A stretch of 64,000 nt of DNA from CAWJKP01 sp963843465 (lineage in GTDB: Bacteria > Planctomycetota > Planctomycetia > Pirellulales > Thermoguttaceae). The position numbers were made by a program, and so were the translations under genes. The stretch's first letter is position 1. Each line of letters opens with the position of its first letter. Shown in pieces: positions 1-9,400 of this stretch. The notes under the pieces were generated by a model. It was not told where the DNA came from. It ran no database searches and saw nothing but the letters and a program-made list of their open reading frames with translations. The DNA is taken from contig CAWJKP010000009.1 in the NCBI GenBank assembly GCA_963843465.1, positions 186,001 through 250,000 of the forward strand. Direction: 5' to 3'.

Positions 1-192
1 AAGCTGAAACATGAAGTCCTCAGGGAACCGCTCCAGGTTTCGCTTGACCGCCTGATTCAGGACCTTGGTCTCGACGCAGTAGAGCGAAGCCAAGTCACTG
101 TCCAGCATGACTTTATGGCCACGGATCAGCAGGATTGCCCGCTCGATCCGCTCGACCGGGATCAGAGAGCGACTGTCTGACACGTCTTGCAT
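1..192 (-). CDS. ORF6N-domain protein, N-terminal part (cut by window edge)
   Basis: The reverse strand from an ATG at 190-192 stays open to the window edge and gives 64 residues. The stretch IERAILLIRGHKVMLDSDLA, followed by LYCVETKVLNQAVKRN and FPEDFMFQL, matches the start of the ORF6N domain. That domain is a DNA-binding-type module of phage antirepressor (KilA-N-like) proteins that is also common as single chromosomal genes in bacteria. The remainder, including any C-terminal domain, lies outside the window. The usual position after LY is A-[EV]; here Cys replaces a small residue, a minor variation. Its role is not known. It may be a prophage remnant or a free-standing regulator, and no other phage genes are visible beside it. 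Confidence 0.85.
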   Translation of the reverse strand, partial: MQDVSDSRSLIPVERIERAILLIRGHKVMLDSDLASLYCVETKVLNQAVKRNLERFPEDFMFQL

Positions 193-516
193 CCTTCAAC
201 ATTAAGCTCGGTAACGGCGTAGGGGTCCGCGCCCCGAACCCCGCCCGAGCGCCCCGAACTTGAAATCACATTTTGTGATTTCGTCGTGTCCAGTATACGC
301 GTCCGTTCCCTTTGCGCCCTCGCTCGCCGCAAGCAGCGTCGACGAATTGCTGCGTCCGTGCCGGCTTCCCCTCGCCCCCCGACCATCTCTGGTAGGTCCC
401 GCCTGCCGGGCGGGACTTCTGAGGTTCGGGTTCAGCAGAAATGGTGGGCCGGCGCTCGCTTGCGCGAGCTTGTCCCACCCTACCTGGCCTCTAAGGAAGG
501 GAGACGGCGGAACTCC
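193..516. other. Gene-free stretch with a half copy of a palindromic repeat
   Basis: No supported gene. A short inverted repeat with core CCCGCCTGCCGGGCGGGAC lies at about 391-416; a relative sits near 61851. At 442-484 there is one arm pair of the GGTGGGCCGGC...CTTGTCCCACCCTAC element seen also near 14.9, 49.9 and 53.5 kb. It lies 33 bases beyond the stop codon of the GH2 gene. Confidence 0.7.
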
Positions 517-2958
517 CTATCGGCTTTCCAAAATAATCTCGGCTGCCTCCAGGCCCTCGGCTTCGGCGCGGAGGGTGATACGGCCGGGAGTGCGGGCCGG
601 CTTGACCACCACCAGGGCCAGGCCGTGGAATGCCTTGCGACGGTGGGACTGGAACGACTCGTGGTCGATCGGATCGCCGTTGTCAGTCCCGGCAATTGCG
701 CCGGAACCCTCCACGCGGAACCGCACCAGCGGATCAGCATTGGGACAAACCAGGCCCGCAGCGTCGGTGACCCGCAACTCAACGAACGAGAGGTCGTCGC
801 GCTTGGCGGCGATGCGGGAGCGGTCGGCGGCGAGGACCAGCCGCTTCGCCTTGCCCGGCGTGCGGACTTCGTCCGTGGCCACCACTTGTCCGCCCTTCTT
901 GGCCAGCGCCTTCAGCGTGCCCGGGGCGTAGGGAACGTCCCATTGGACGTGCAGTGTCTTCTGTTGATCCAGGCTCTTTTCCCCCAGGGATTTGCCGTTG
1001 AGCAGCAACTCGACGGACTCCGCGTTGCTCACGGCCCAGACGGGGATCGGCTTGCCCTCCCAGCCCGGCCAGTCCCAGGAGGGCAGGAGGTGGACCAGGG
1101 GCTCCGGCCGCCAGCGGCTGCGGTAAAACCAGTAGCGATCCTTGGGGAAGCCGCACAGATCGACGATGCCGAAATAGGAGCTCCGCGAGGGCCAGTCGTA
1201 GGGCGTGGGCTCGCCGATGTAGTCGAAGCCGGTCCAGACGAACTCGCCGGCCACCCAGGGCGAGCGAGCCATGGCCAAGAGGTCGGTCTCGGCAATGTAG
1301 CCCCAGCCCGGGGCACACAGATCGTAGGAAGTGACCTGGTGGTGGTCCTGGTTGTGGATGCTGAGCTTGCCATCCCGGTCCGGCACGAGGTTGTATTGGC
1401 CGCGGGTGCTCAGCGCGGAGGCGGTCTCCGAGGCCACCAGCGCGTAGCGGCCCTTGAACTGCTGGTAGGCGCCGATCGAGTAGTTGATGCCGAAGACGTC
1501 CAGCGGCTTGGCGAAGCCCGTGCGGTCTGCCCCGCCGGAATCGTTGCAGGCGGAGACGGTCGGACGCGTGGGGTCCTCGCGGTGGCAGATATCGACCAAC
1601 CGCTTGGACATTGCGTAGCCGTTGGCGGCGCCCTGCTCGGGGATCTCGTTGCCGATGCTCCACATCACCACGCAGGGATGGTTGCGGTCGCGGTGCAACA
1701 TGCTCACCAGGTCCGGCTCGCTCCATTGGTCGAAGAAGCGGCTGTAGCCGTGCTGGGTTTTGCCGGCCTTCCACTCGTCGAAGGCCTCGTCCATGACCAG
1801 GAAGCCCATGCGGTCGCAGAGATCCAGCAACTCGGGGGCCGGCGGGTTGTGGCTGGTGCGGATGGCGTTGCAGCCCATGCCCTTGAGGATCTCCAGTTGA
1901 CGTTGGATCGCCCGGCGATTCACGGCCGAGCCCAGGCAGCCCAGGTCGTGATGATCGCAGACGCCTTGCAACGGCACGTGCTTGCCGTTGAGCAGGAAGC
2001 CGCGATCGCGGGTAAACTCGAAGGTGCGGATGCCGAAGGGCGTGCTGACGCTATCCACCAGGCGGCCGCCGACAAAGACCCGGGAGACGACCGAATAGAG
2101 CACGGGCGTTTCCAACGACCAGAGCTTAGGGTGGGCGACTTTGAGTGACTCGCTGGATTCTTCCCGACCCCCGGGAGTAACCCAGGGAGGGATGAGCAAA
2201 TCCGACTCGAAAGTAGACTTCGGCTTCCGAACCTCTGACCTGGCGACTTCGACGCCCTCGGGGTCGAGGATCAGCGTCTCGTGCCGGAACTGGACGTCGG
2301 TAGTGCCCTGGTTGACCACCTGGGTGTAGACCTTCACCCACGCGGCATCGTCGGCCACTTTCGGCGTGGTGACGAAGACGCCCCAATGCGCGACGTGGAC
2401 GGACTCGGTAGCCGTCAGCCGCACGTGCCGGAAGATCCCCGCCCCGGAATACCAGCGGCTGCACGGTTGAGTGACGTTCAGCCGCACGGCCAGGACGTTC
2501 GTCGTGCCAGGCTTGAGGTGCGGCGTCAGGTCGTACTCGAACCCGGTGTAGCCGTAGGGGTGCCGGCCGAGGAAATGGCCGTTGATCCAAACCTGGCTGT
2601 CCATGTAGGCACCGTCGAACTCGATGAACAGCCGGCCGCCGGCGGTCAACAACGGGGGGGCGAACGACTTGCGGTACCAGCCGATGCCGCCGTCGAGGTA
2701 GCCGCCGCCTGCCCCCGAGGGCGACGCCTGGTTGAAGGGGCCCTCGATGCTCCAATCGTGCGGCACGTCGAGGCGCCGCCATGAGGAATCGTCGAGTTCC
2801 GCTGTTTGCCCGCCGTCAACGTCCCCGCGGTGGAACCGCCAGTCCTGGTCCAGCGAAATCGTTCTCCGTCCGGCTTCCGCCGCGAAAACGGCCGGCGAAC
2901 CCAGAACCGCGGCCAGCACTGCCAGCGCGATGATTGCCGAATTGAACCCGATTTTCAT
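517..2958 (-). CDS. Secreted GH2 beta-galactosidase-like enzyme (DUF4982 type)
   Basis: An 813-residue exported glycoside hydrolase of family 2. I chose the ATG at 2956-2958 because AAGGAGAA lies 8 bases upstream and a signal peptide follows (MKIGFNSAIIALAVLAAVLG, then cleavage near VFAAEA). Order: sugar-binding jelly-roll (about 30-190, with DVPHDWSIEGPF), Ig-like domain (190-310), TIM barrel (310-610), then DUF4982 and Ig-like C-terminal domains. The acid/base is E438 in WSIGNE and the nucleophile is E511 in ASETASA, so both catalytic residues are present. Expected role: hydrolysis of beta-galactosides or related plant or algal glycans outside the cytoplasm. The exact substrate cannot be read from the sequence. 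It has no obvious operon partner; the neighbouring ORF6N gene is unrelated. Confidence 0.93.
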   Translation of the reverse strand: MKIGFNSAIIALAVLAAVLGSPAVFAAEAGRRTISLDQDWRFHRGDVDGGQTAELDDSSWRRLDVPHDWSIEGPFNQASPSGAGGGYLDGGIGWYRKSFAPPLLTAGGRLFIEFDGAYMDSQVWINGHFLGRHPYGYTGFEYDLTPHLKPGTTNVLAVRLNVTQPCSRWYSGAGIFRHVRLTATESVHVAHWGVFVTTPKVADDAAWVKVYTQVVNQGTTDVQFRHETLILDPEGVEVARSEVRKPKSTFESDLLIPPWVTPGGREESSESLKVAHPKLWSLETPVLYSVVSRVFVGGRLVDSVSTPFGIRTFEFTRDRGFLLNGKHVPLQGVCDHHDLGCLGSAVNRRAIQRQLEILKGMGCNAIRTSHNPPAPELLDLCDRMGFLVMDEAFDEWKAGKTQHGYSRFFDQWSEPDLVSMLHRDRNHPCVVMWSIGNEIPEQGAANGYAMSKRLVDICHREDPTRPTVSACNDSGGADRTGFAKPLDVFGINYSIGAYQQFKGRYALVASETASALSTRGQYNLVPDRDGKLSIHNQDHHQVTSYDLCAPGWGYIAETDLLAMARSPWVAGEFVWTGFDYIGEPTPYDWPSRSSYFGIVDLCGFPKDRYWFYRSRWRPEPLVHLLPSWDWPGWEGKPIPVWAVSNAESVELLLNGKSLGEKSLDQQKTLHVQWDVPYAPGTLKALAKKGGQVVATDEVRTPGKAKRLVLAADRSRIAAKRDDLSFVELRVTDAAGLVCPNADPLVRFRVEGSGAIAGTDNGDPIDHESFQSHRRKAFHGLALVVVKPARTPGRITLRAEAEGLEAAEIILESR

Positions 2959-3235
2959 GGTGCGATTCTCCTTGGCTCGGCCCACGGGCGGCGTGGCCGC
3001 CGGGGGCAGCAGAACGGAATTGAACCCGTTACCCCGGCGGCCACGCCGGCCGCGGGCAATGGCTGTGCTTCCACACCTTCCGGAAACACCCATTTTGGCC
3101 CAGCGACCCGCGGATTTCAACGGTGCCTAGCGAACGAGCCCGGCTTGCTCGACCGGCGATCATCCACTACACTAAATGCCTTGCCAACCGGCTGACAAGC
3201 CCACCCCCCCGTAGGATAACAGGAAAGATCTCGCC

Positions 3236-3379
3236 ATGGGAGGAATCCGCCCGCGGACCAAGTTCGTCCTCGAACTGAGAAAGCGCCGCTGTCCCAAGTG
3301 TGGCGCGAAACTGAACAACCAGCGCGTCCGCTGCAAGCGGTGCCACGCCGCCCAGTCGCGGCCGAAGAACAAGAAATAG
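3236..3379 (+). CDS. Small zinc-ribbon protein (47 aa)
   Basis: A 47-residue basic protein starting MGGIRPRTKFVLELRKRR and ending RPKNKK. Two CxxC knuckles (CPKC at 19-22 and CKRC at 33-36) form a one-zinc ribbon, and the rest is rich in Lys and Arg, so nucleic-acid or ribosome contact is likely. The start is the only ATG in frame, with AGGAAAG about 9 bases upstream. It lies divergently from the GH2 gene and ahead of the RRM gene, with which it might be co-transcribed across 155 bases. The function is unknown. Coding is inferred from motif spacing and composition, and it is shorter than typical ORF-calling cut-offs. Confidence 0.72.
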   Translation: MGGIRPRTKFVLELRKRRCPKCGAKLNNQRVRCKRCHAAQSRPKNKK

Positions 3380-3409
3380 CTTCTGGCTTTGTAGACCCGT
3401 ATCGGACGC

Positions 3410-3428
3410 CGCCAATCGGCGTTATACT
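3410..3428 (+). promoter_or_regulatory. Hairpin and possible -10 element ahead of the RRM gene
   Basis: A perfect 6-bp stem (ACGCCG/CGGCGT, loop CCAAT) lies 30 bases after the zinc-ribbon stop. It overlaps TATACT at 3423-3428, a good -10 match, but no -35 is seen at the right distance. It could end the first transcript, start the RRM transcript, or both. Weak evidence. Confidence 0.3.
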
Positions 3429-3534
3429 AAAGCGTTGTGCCCAGTTGCCACCACCCGGAGGCAGTCGGTGGGCTCGTTTCATTTTGATGTGAGTCGGCAA
3501 CAACCGGGTCGTGCCGATGCAAAGGAGAACTGTC

Positions 3535-3879
3535 TTGGGGAAGAAGTTGTACGTCGGCAACCTGGGCTACAATGTCGGTAACTCTGATCTGGAGAAGCTC
3601 TTCGCTCAATTTGGGACGGTGCAAAGCGCCCAAGTGATTGAAGACCGCGAGAGCGGACGCAGCAAGGGGTTCGGTTTCGTGGAAATGGGCAGCGATCAGG
3701 AGGCCCAGGCCGCGATTCAAGGGCTCAACGGCCAAGACCATGAGGGCCGCCCCTTGACGGTCAACGAGGCTCGGCCTCGCGAGGAACGTCCTGGCGGGGG
3801 CGGGGGCGGGGGACGTGGCGGCCGCGGCGGCGGCTACGGCGGCGGAGGCGGCCGCGGCGGTCGCGGTGGCCGCTACTGA
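3535..3879 (+). CDS. Glycine-rich RRM RNA-binding protein
   Basis: A 114-residue RNA-binding protein with one RRM domain and a glycine/arginine tail. RNP2 is LYVGNL (5-10) and RNP1 is KGFGFVEM (44-51). From about residue 85 on the chain is almost only Gly and Arg with a little Tyr. The start is read as TTG at 3535-3537 because AAAGGAGAA ends 5 bases upstream and the protein then begins MGKKLYVGNL, as in the family. An upstream in-frame GTG at 3511 would place this ribosome site inside the gene. The architecture resembles cyanobacterial and planctomycete Rbp proteins, often linked to cold or stress RNA metabolism. Targets are unknown. Confidence 0.9.
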   Translation: MGKKLYVGNLGYNVGNSDLEKLFAQFGTVQSAQVIEDRESGRSKGFGFVEMGSDQEAQAAIQGLNGQDHEGRPLTVNEARPREERPGGGGGGGRGGRGGGYGGGGGRGGRGGRY

Positions 3880-4125
3880 GCAGCTATCCAAGAGGAAAGG
3901 CAGGGTGGGTCGACGGGCACCGACGCGAAGCGTTGGTCGGCGAGTCCCACCACGAGAATTCCCCCCGAAAGAGTGGTGTGACGCGCTGCGCTCGACCCAC
4001 GCTGCATGCCGAGCGCGCCCCTAGCCGATGGCGTAAGCCCAGGGAAAGGGCGAGAATAAGCGGGCTTCCGCCCGGCGGCGTTGCCGGCGCGGTCCCGGGC
4101 CCCTATCCGAGAACGGAGTAGCGTT

Positions 4126-5820
4126 ATGCCATTTTCTCCGCGGTTTGTCGTGTTGTTCTTTCTGGGCAGCTTATTGTGGAGCGTCGATCCGGCCTGGGCG
4201 GCCAACGAAGGTCAAGACGACCTCGATCATGCGACGCAGGCCAAGCTCAACGCCCGCACGCGGACCGACCTGGGCGAGGTAATCCGCCTGGCGGAATCGG
4301 CGCTGAAAAAGGGGCTCGACGAAGGCAACACGCAGTTCGCCAAGGAGTTGCTGGCCTCCACCTGCATCCAGCGCGGCACCAACTACGCCGGCGAGATCCT
4401 CCGTCTGCCACCGGACCCCAACTGGCGCGAGATCCGCCGCGTGGCTTTGGAGGATCTGGAGAAGGGCTTGGCGATCGACCCCAACGAGCCCCCGGCGCTG
4501 TTGCTGGTGGCCCAGTTGAACCTCCTGCCCGGCGGCAACGTCAAACGGGCCCGCAAGGCCCTCGATGAGGCCGTCGGCCGCAGCGCCGATCAGCCCCAGG
4601 TGCAGGCCAAGGCGCTGCTGGTCCGGGCCGGGTTCGCCGACGACGTGGCCCACAAGCTCAAGGACCTCGACCGGGCCGTTCAGGTCAGCTCGCAGGACCC
4701 GTCCCCCTTGCGTGCAAGGGGAAACTTCTACCTCGATCAGAAGAAATACGACAAGGCCCTGGCCGACTTCGACGCGGCCGTAAAGCTCGACCCGGAAAAC
4801 GCCGCGGCCTGGGAATCCAAAGGCGTGACGCTGATCGACCTGAAACGTTACGACGACGCCCTGGCCGCCTTGAAGAAAGCCCACGAGTTAGAGCCCAAGG
4901 AACCCACTCCCTTGCTGCAAATGGCCCGGGCCCACGGCCTGAAGACCGACTACAAGGCCGCCTTGGACGACCTCAACGAGGCCGACCAGTTGGATCCCGC
5001 CAACCTCGCCGTGTTCTTGCTGCGGGCGAGCGTCTACGAGGAGATGAATGAGAGGGAGAAGGCCCTGGCCGACGTGGATCGGGTGCTGAAGCTGGCCCCG
5101 GATCTTACTGCGGCGATGCGGTTGCGGGCCGTGATCCTGGCCGGCAGCGGCAAGTTCACCGAGGCCGCGACTCAATTGGAGCAGCTCCACCGCGAGGCGC
5201 CCGCCGACGAGGACGTGGCCCTGCAACTGGCCCTCCTCTACAACGCCGCGAAGAAGCCCCGCAAAGCGCTGCAGATGTTCGACAAGATGCTCGCCGAAAA
5301 GCCGGGCAATGCCGACGCCTTGCGGGGTCGGGCCGACGCCCTGCTGAGCATGGGCAAGCAGGCCGAGGCCGTCGCCGACTACGAGAAGGTCCTCGCCCTG
5401 GATCCCAAGGACGCCGAAGTGCTCAACAACTTCGCCTGGGTCCTGGCCACCTCGCCCGACGAGAAGCTCCGCAACGGCAAGCGGGCCCTGGAACTGGCCA
5501 CCCGCTCGGCCGAGTTGACCTCCTACAAGCAGGCCCACATCCTCAGCACGCTGGCCGCCGCCTACGCCGAGCTGGGCGACTTCGACTCCGCCCGCAAGTG
5601 GTCGCAGAAGTCGGTCGAGGTCGGCAAGGAGAGTCTCAAAGAAGAGCTGCAGAAGGAGCTCCAGAGCTACCAGGCGAACAAGCCTTGGCGGGAGATCCAG
5701 CAAATCAAGGACGACGACACGGACCTTCCGGGTTTGCCCGCGGAAAAGCCCGTGGAGAAGCCCAAGGAGAAACCCGCGGAAAAGCCCCTGGAGAAGCCGA
5801 AGGAGCCGCCGAAGCCGTAG
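4126..5820 (+). CDS. Secreted TPR-repeat protein with Lys/Pro tail
   Basis: A 564-residue protein with a signal peptide (hydrophobic VVLFFLGSLLW, cleavage after about AWA at 23-25), followed by roughly ten tetratricopeptide repeats between residues 90 and 480. Typical units read ALADFDAAVKLDPENAAAW and AVADYEKVLALDPKDAEVL. The last 30 residues are a low-complexity Glu-Lys-Pro ladder (EKPxEKPKEKP). The ATG at 4126 is chosen because it begins the signal peptide and has GGAG 8 bases upstream; an upstream in-frame start at 4081 would bury it. TPR proteins of this kind are scaffolds for protein complexes in the periplasm. No partner can be named. A cluster of repeats follows it at once. Confidence 0.88.
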   Translation: MPFSPRFVVLFFLGSLLWSVDPAWAANEGQDDLDHATQAKLNARTRTDLGEVIRLAESALKKGLDEGNTQFAKELLASTCIQRGTNYAGEILRLPPDPNWREIRRVALEDLEKGLAIDPNEPPALLLVAQLNLLPGGNVKRARKALDEAVGRSADQPQVQAKALLVRAGFADDVAHKLKDLDRAVQVSSQDPSPLRARGNFYLDQKKYDKALADFDAAVKLDPENAAAWESKGVTLIDLKRYDDALAALKKAHELEPKEPTPLLQMARAHGLKTDYKAALDDLNEADQLDPANLAVFLLRASVYEEMNEREKALADVDRVLKLAPDLTAAMRLRAVILAGSGKFTEAATQLEQLHREAPADEDVALQLALLYNAAKKPRKALQMFDKMLAEKPGNADALRGRADALLSMGKQAEAVADYEKVLALDPKDAEVLNNFAWVLATSPDEKLRNGKRALELATRSAELTSYKQAHILSTLAAAYAELGDFDSARKWSQKSVEVGKESLKEELQKELQSYQANKPWREIQQIKDDDTDLPGLPAEKPVEKPKEKPAEKPLEKPKEPPKP

Positions 5821-6407
5821 GGCAGGTGCAGAAACAAATGTCGCCTTTCGCTCCGCGAAAGAACGCGGCTTTCGCGGAGCGAAAGGCGACAATCCGACAG
5901 ATAATGATTCGCCGGTCCTAAGGCGGCTAGGAGCGACAAAAGAACAAGGTGGACGATCGCTGCTTGTGGTGCAGGCGTCCCGCCTGCCTGGAAATGCAGG
6001 CGGGACGCCTGCACCACAACGCGATGTACGAACCATCCTCCGCGCCGCACGGCCGGCGTGGCTGCCGGGGCTATACTGCTCGCGGCAGCAACCGACACTA
6101 GCCCGAAGCGCCAGCGAGGGTCTTGCGGTGCTCCCTCGCTGGCGCTTCGGGCTAGTGTGCCGGCAACCGTTCACGGGTCGGGCGGGGTGGGTCGGCCGGG
6201 GACTGGTCCATTTTTCGGCGAAAAAGCGCATTTGGCCGCGGGACGTAAGGCCGAAAACAGGGACCTGTCCCCTTGGCACCGCCTAGTAGCAGGCACACTC
6301 CGTGTGCCGTCCGCCTTGTCAGGTGTCCGCCGCAGCGGACGGCACACGGAGTGTGCCTGCTACTTTTCAGGCTGGGAACGGTTACGTGCGTCGGGGTCGC
6401 GGGCCGA
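5821..6407. repeat. Gene-free cluster of five inverted-repeat elements
   Basis: No gene is seen. In order it holds: family A (5839-5891, arms GTCGCCTTTCGCTCCGCGAA and the reverse), family C (5964-6019, arms TTGTGGTGCAGGCGTCCCGC), family D (6096-6158, arms CTAGCCCGAAGCGCCAGCGA), family G (about 6198-6272, arms GGGACTGGTCC / GGACCTGTCCC), and family B (6286-6363, arms GTAGCAGGCACACTCCGTGT). Each can fold as a long hairpin. Members of the same five families recur in the 10.1-11.7 kb gap and elsewhere in the window. Confidence 0.9.
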
Positions 6408-9400
6408 CTACTTGATCAGCGTGACCTTCCCAATGTAGTTGTGCGTATTGGCGAAGGCGTCAGTGGCCCCCGTGGTGCCGCCAAGGGTGACGTAGTCGAC
6501 GGTCGGGTCGGCCAGTAGCAGGTTGTCGCCGCCGGCGCTGCCGTAGAGGTAGTCGTTGGCGGCGCCCTGGATCGTGCTGGCGTTGAGCGCCACGAGCTGG
6601 ATCGGGATTTGCGCGGCGGCCCCGTCGGGGGGGATTCGGTTGGCAATGGAGACGATCGGCAGCACGCCGGCGGTGATCGCCTCGACGCGTTGGATGATGG
6701 TGTCGGCGGTGTTGGTCCACTCAGTCATGATGGCGTCCAGGGCCAACAGGTTGTTGTCGTAGGGCGTCGATCCGGCGACCTCGAGGTTGTTGCTCGAAGT
6801 CCCCGCACGGATGACGGTCTGTTGTCCGCCGCCGCTGCTGCCGCCGCCGATGAGCAGGTTGTAGCCGGGGCCGCCCACGATCGTGTTGCCGCCGGGGCCG
6901 CCGACGATCACGTCAGGCCCGTCGCCGCCGTAGAGGCTGTTGGTGCCGCAGCCGCCCCACAGAAAAGCCGGCAGCGTGACGGAAGGGCTGACATATTCAT
7001 AGGCGCTGCCGATGCCATAGATCATGATCGCCCCGGTGGGGTCGAAAGTTCCCAGGCTCTTGCCGTTGACGGTCACCGAATAGGTGTTAGAATGGCTCAC
7101 CAGATGGACGATCCCACAGTTGCTGCCGGTGACCACCAGGTCCATCGCGCCGGGGGTTGTGATGCTGGGCACCAGCGAGGCCCCGGGCTCGCCGACCTGG
7201 GTGCTGAAGCTGGCGGAGAGCACGGGCGAGATCGTGGTAGTGGAAGTGGTGCCGGTAGCGGTATTGGTACTGGTCACCGGGGCTTCCGCGGTGCACGTGG
7301 AGACGGCGATGCTATTGGCGAGCGTCGTGCCGGCAGCCACGCCGGGCGCGACCTGGACCTGGAGGATAATAGAAGTGCTCCCGCCAGGCGAACCACCATC
7401 CCAGCCGTTGGGGATCGCGATGCCGTAGCCGTGGGTGCCGCCCCCTGCGGTGATCCCCGTAACACTCTTACCCGACGAGTCGTAGGCCCCGACGAGCGTC
7501 ACGCCGGTCGGCAGCGTGAGGTTGAGCATGGTGCACTGGGCCGCGCCGGGGCCATTGTTGGTCAGGTTCACCTGGTAGATCGCGTCCTGGCCGGGGACGG
7601 CGGTGGTCTGACCCGATTCGCTCGCCACCACGTCGGCGGGCAGCGCGTCGCTGTCCGTGGCCGAAACGCCGTTGTATACGAACCCATGCTGACCCGTGCC
7701 GTCCTCGTAGAGCGTGGCGCCGGGGGATCCGATGACGTTGGCGATGTTGGTGAGATCGTCCGCCGTCGTGCCGCTGGCCGACGTGCCGACCGTCGCCGAG
7801 ATCAGGTAGGTGATCGAGCTGTCGGCGGGCAGATCCACATCGTCGCTGAAGCCGCCGCTAGGGATCGGGACGTCGGTTTCACCGTCCAGAGGGGACGTGG
7901 CCCCGCCCGTGGTTGCCGTGATGGTCGCGTAGTTAAGGGTGATCATCTCCGACGGGACGGGTGATTGGTCGCCCACCGTGGCCTCGGTCGCGTCCGGTCC
8001 GTTGTTGCTGACGGTGATATCGTAGCAGACGGTCTCCACGTCCGAGGTATCGCCAGCGGGCGGGGTGAGATCCAGCACATTGCCGATCGCGCCGGTGGCG
8101 GAGTTGCCGCCCAGGTTGTCCGACATGGTGATTTGCACGTCGGCGGCGGGCCGGACCACATCGGTCACCGTAGCGCTGGTGACTTCACTGGCCGGGTTGT
8201 AAGTATTCCAGACAGGAAAATTAATGGTCGCGGCATTGGTCAGAGGGCCAGTGGGCAACGTGGAGGCCAACTCGGCCGTAAAGGTGTAAGTCAAGGACGT
8301 GCCGGACGGCATGTCCACGCTGGCACTGAACAACCACCAGTGGTTCGGCCCGCTTGGTGGTGGTGTTCCCTCGAACGACGAGGTGGGCAGGGCGCCCGAG
8401 GCGTTGGCCGTGGGGGTGACCGTGACGCTCGACACCTGCAGTGCAGCGCCCCCGCTAGCCCCATTAACTTGTGACACGTTGGTGAAACAATCGCCAACGG
8501 TGGCCCCGGTGACGTCGCTGGGGCCCAAATTGCTGAACACGACGCTGTAGACGACGCTGTCGCCGGGGTTGGGCGTGCCGACCGCTCCCGTCGCGCTGCT
8601 GCCGCCGGCGCTGGACGTGACGGCGGCCGTCAGGTCGGCCTCGGGGGCCAGGTAGTCGGTGTCCGTGGCGGTGTTGGCCGGATTGGAGTCGATCACTCCG
8701 GCGGGCGCGGTCACGGTGGCGGTGATGGACAACTGGGGGCCCGTGGCCCAGGAGACCGAGGAGGGGATGGTCCCCGAGAGCGTGTAGATGATCGAGCTGC
8801 CGGCGGCCAGATCCACCGTGTCGGTGAAAATGTCGAAGAAGCTGTGGACTGGAAAATCGCTCGACGTGGCCCCGCCGGAGGCCACGACGCTCTGCAACGA
8901 CAAGCCGACGAGCTGGATAGGAATGGGGGCGGAGACCGTGGCCCCGGTGACGTTGCCGGGGCCGAGATTGCTGGCCACGACGGTGTAGACGATGCTGTCG
9001 CCGGGGATGGCCGTGCCCGTCGGGGCCGCCGTGCCCGCCGCCGAAGGCACGCTGCTGCCGCCCACGTTGTCCGACATGGTGATTTGCAGGTTCGCCGTGG
9101 GCAAGAGCGTATCGGTTTCCGTCGCGCTGGTGCTGTTGTTGACGGCGCTGGGATTGGTGTCGGTGTATCCGGTGGGAGCCGTCACCGTGGCGGTGTCGTA
9201 GACCGTCTGGGCCGTCGACGTGCCGGCCGCGAACTGGCCGAACGTCCCCGAGAAGACGTACTCGTTCCAGCCGCCGGGTTGCACCACCCCCTGCCTCAGT
9301 CGAAAATACTGTTGTGTAGGAGCGGGCTTAACGGTCGACGTGGCCGAGACGGAGCTCGTTTCGCTCACCAACTCCAGGCCGGTGAGCGCGGCGGGGAACA

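Noticed and set aside
286..2148. Long plus-strand open frame opposite the GH2 gene
   Set aside because: It is the antisense shadow of a high-GC gene; the minus strand carries full GH2 motifs and a signal peptide.
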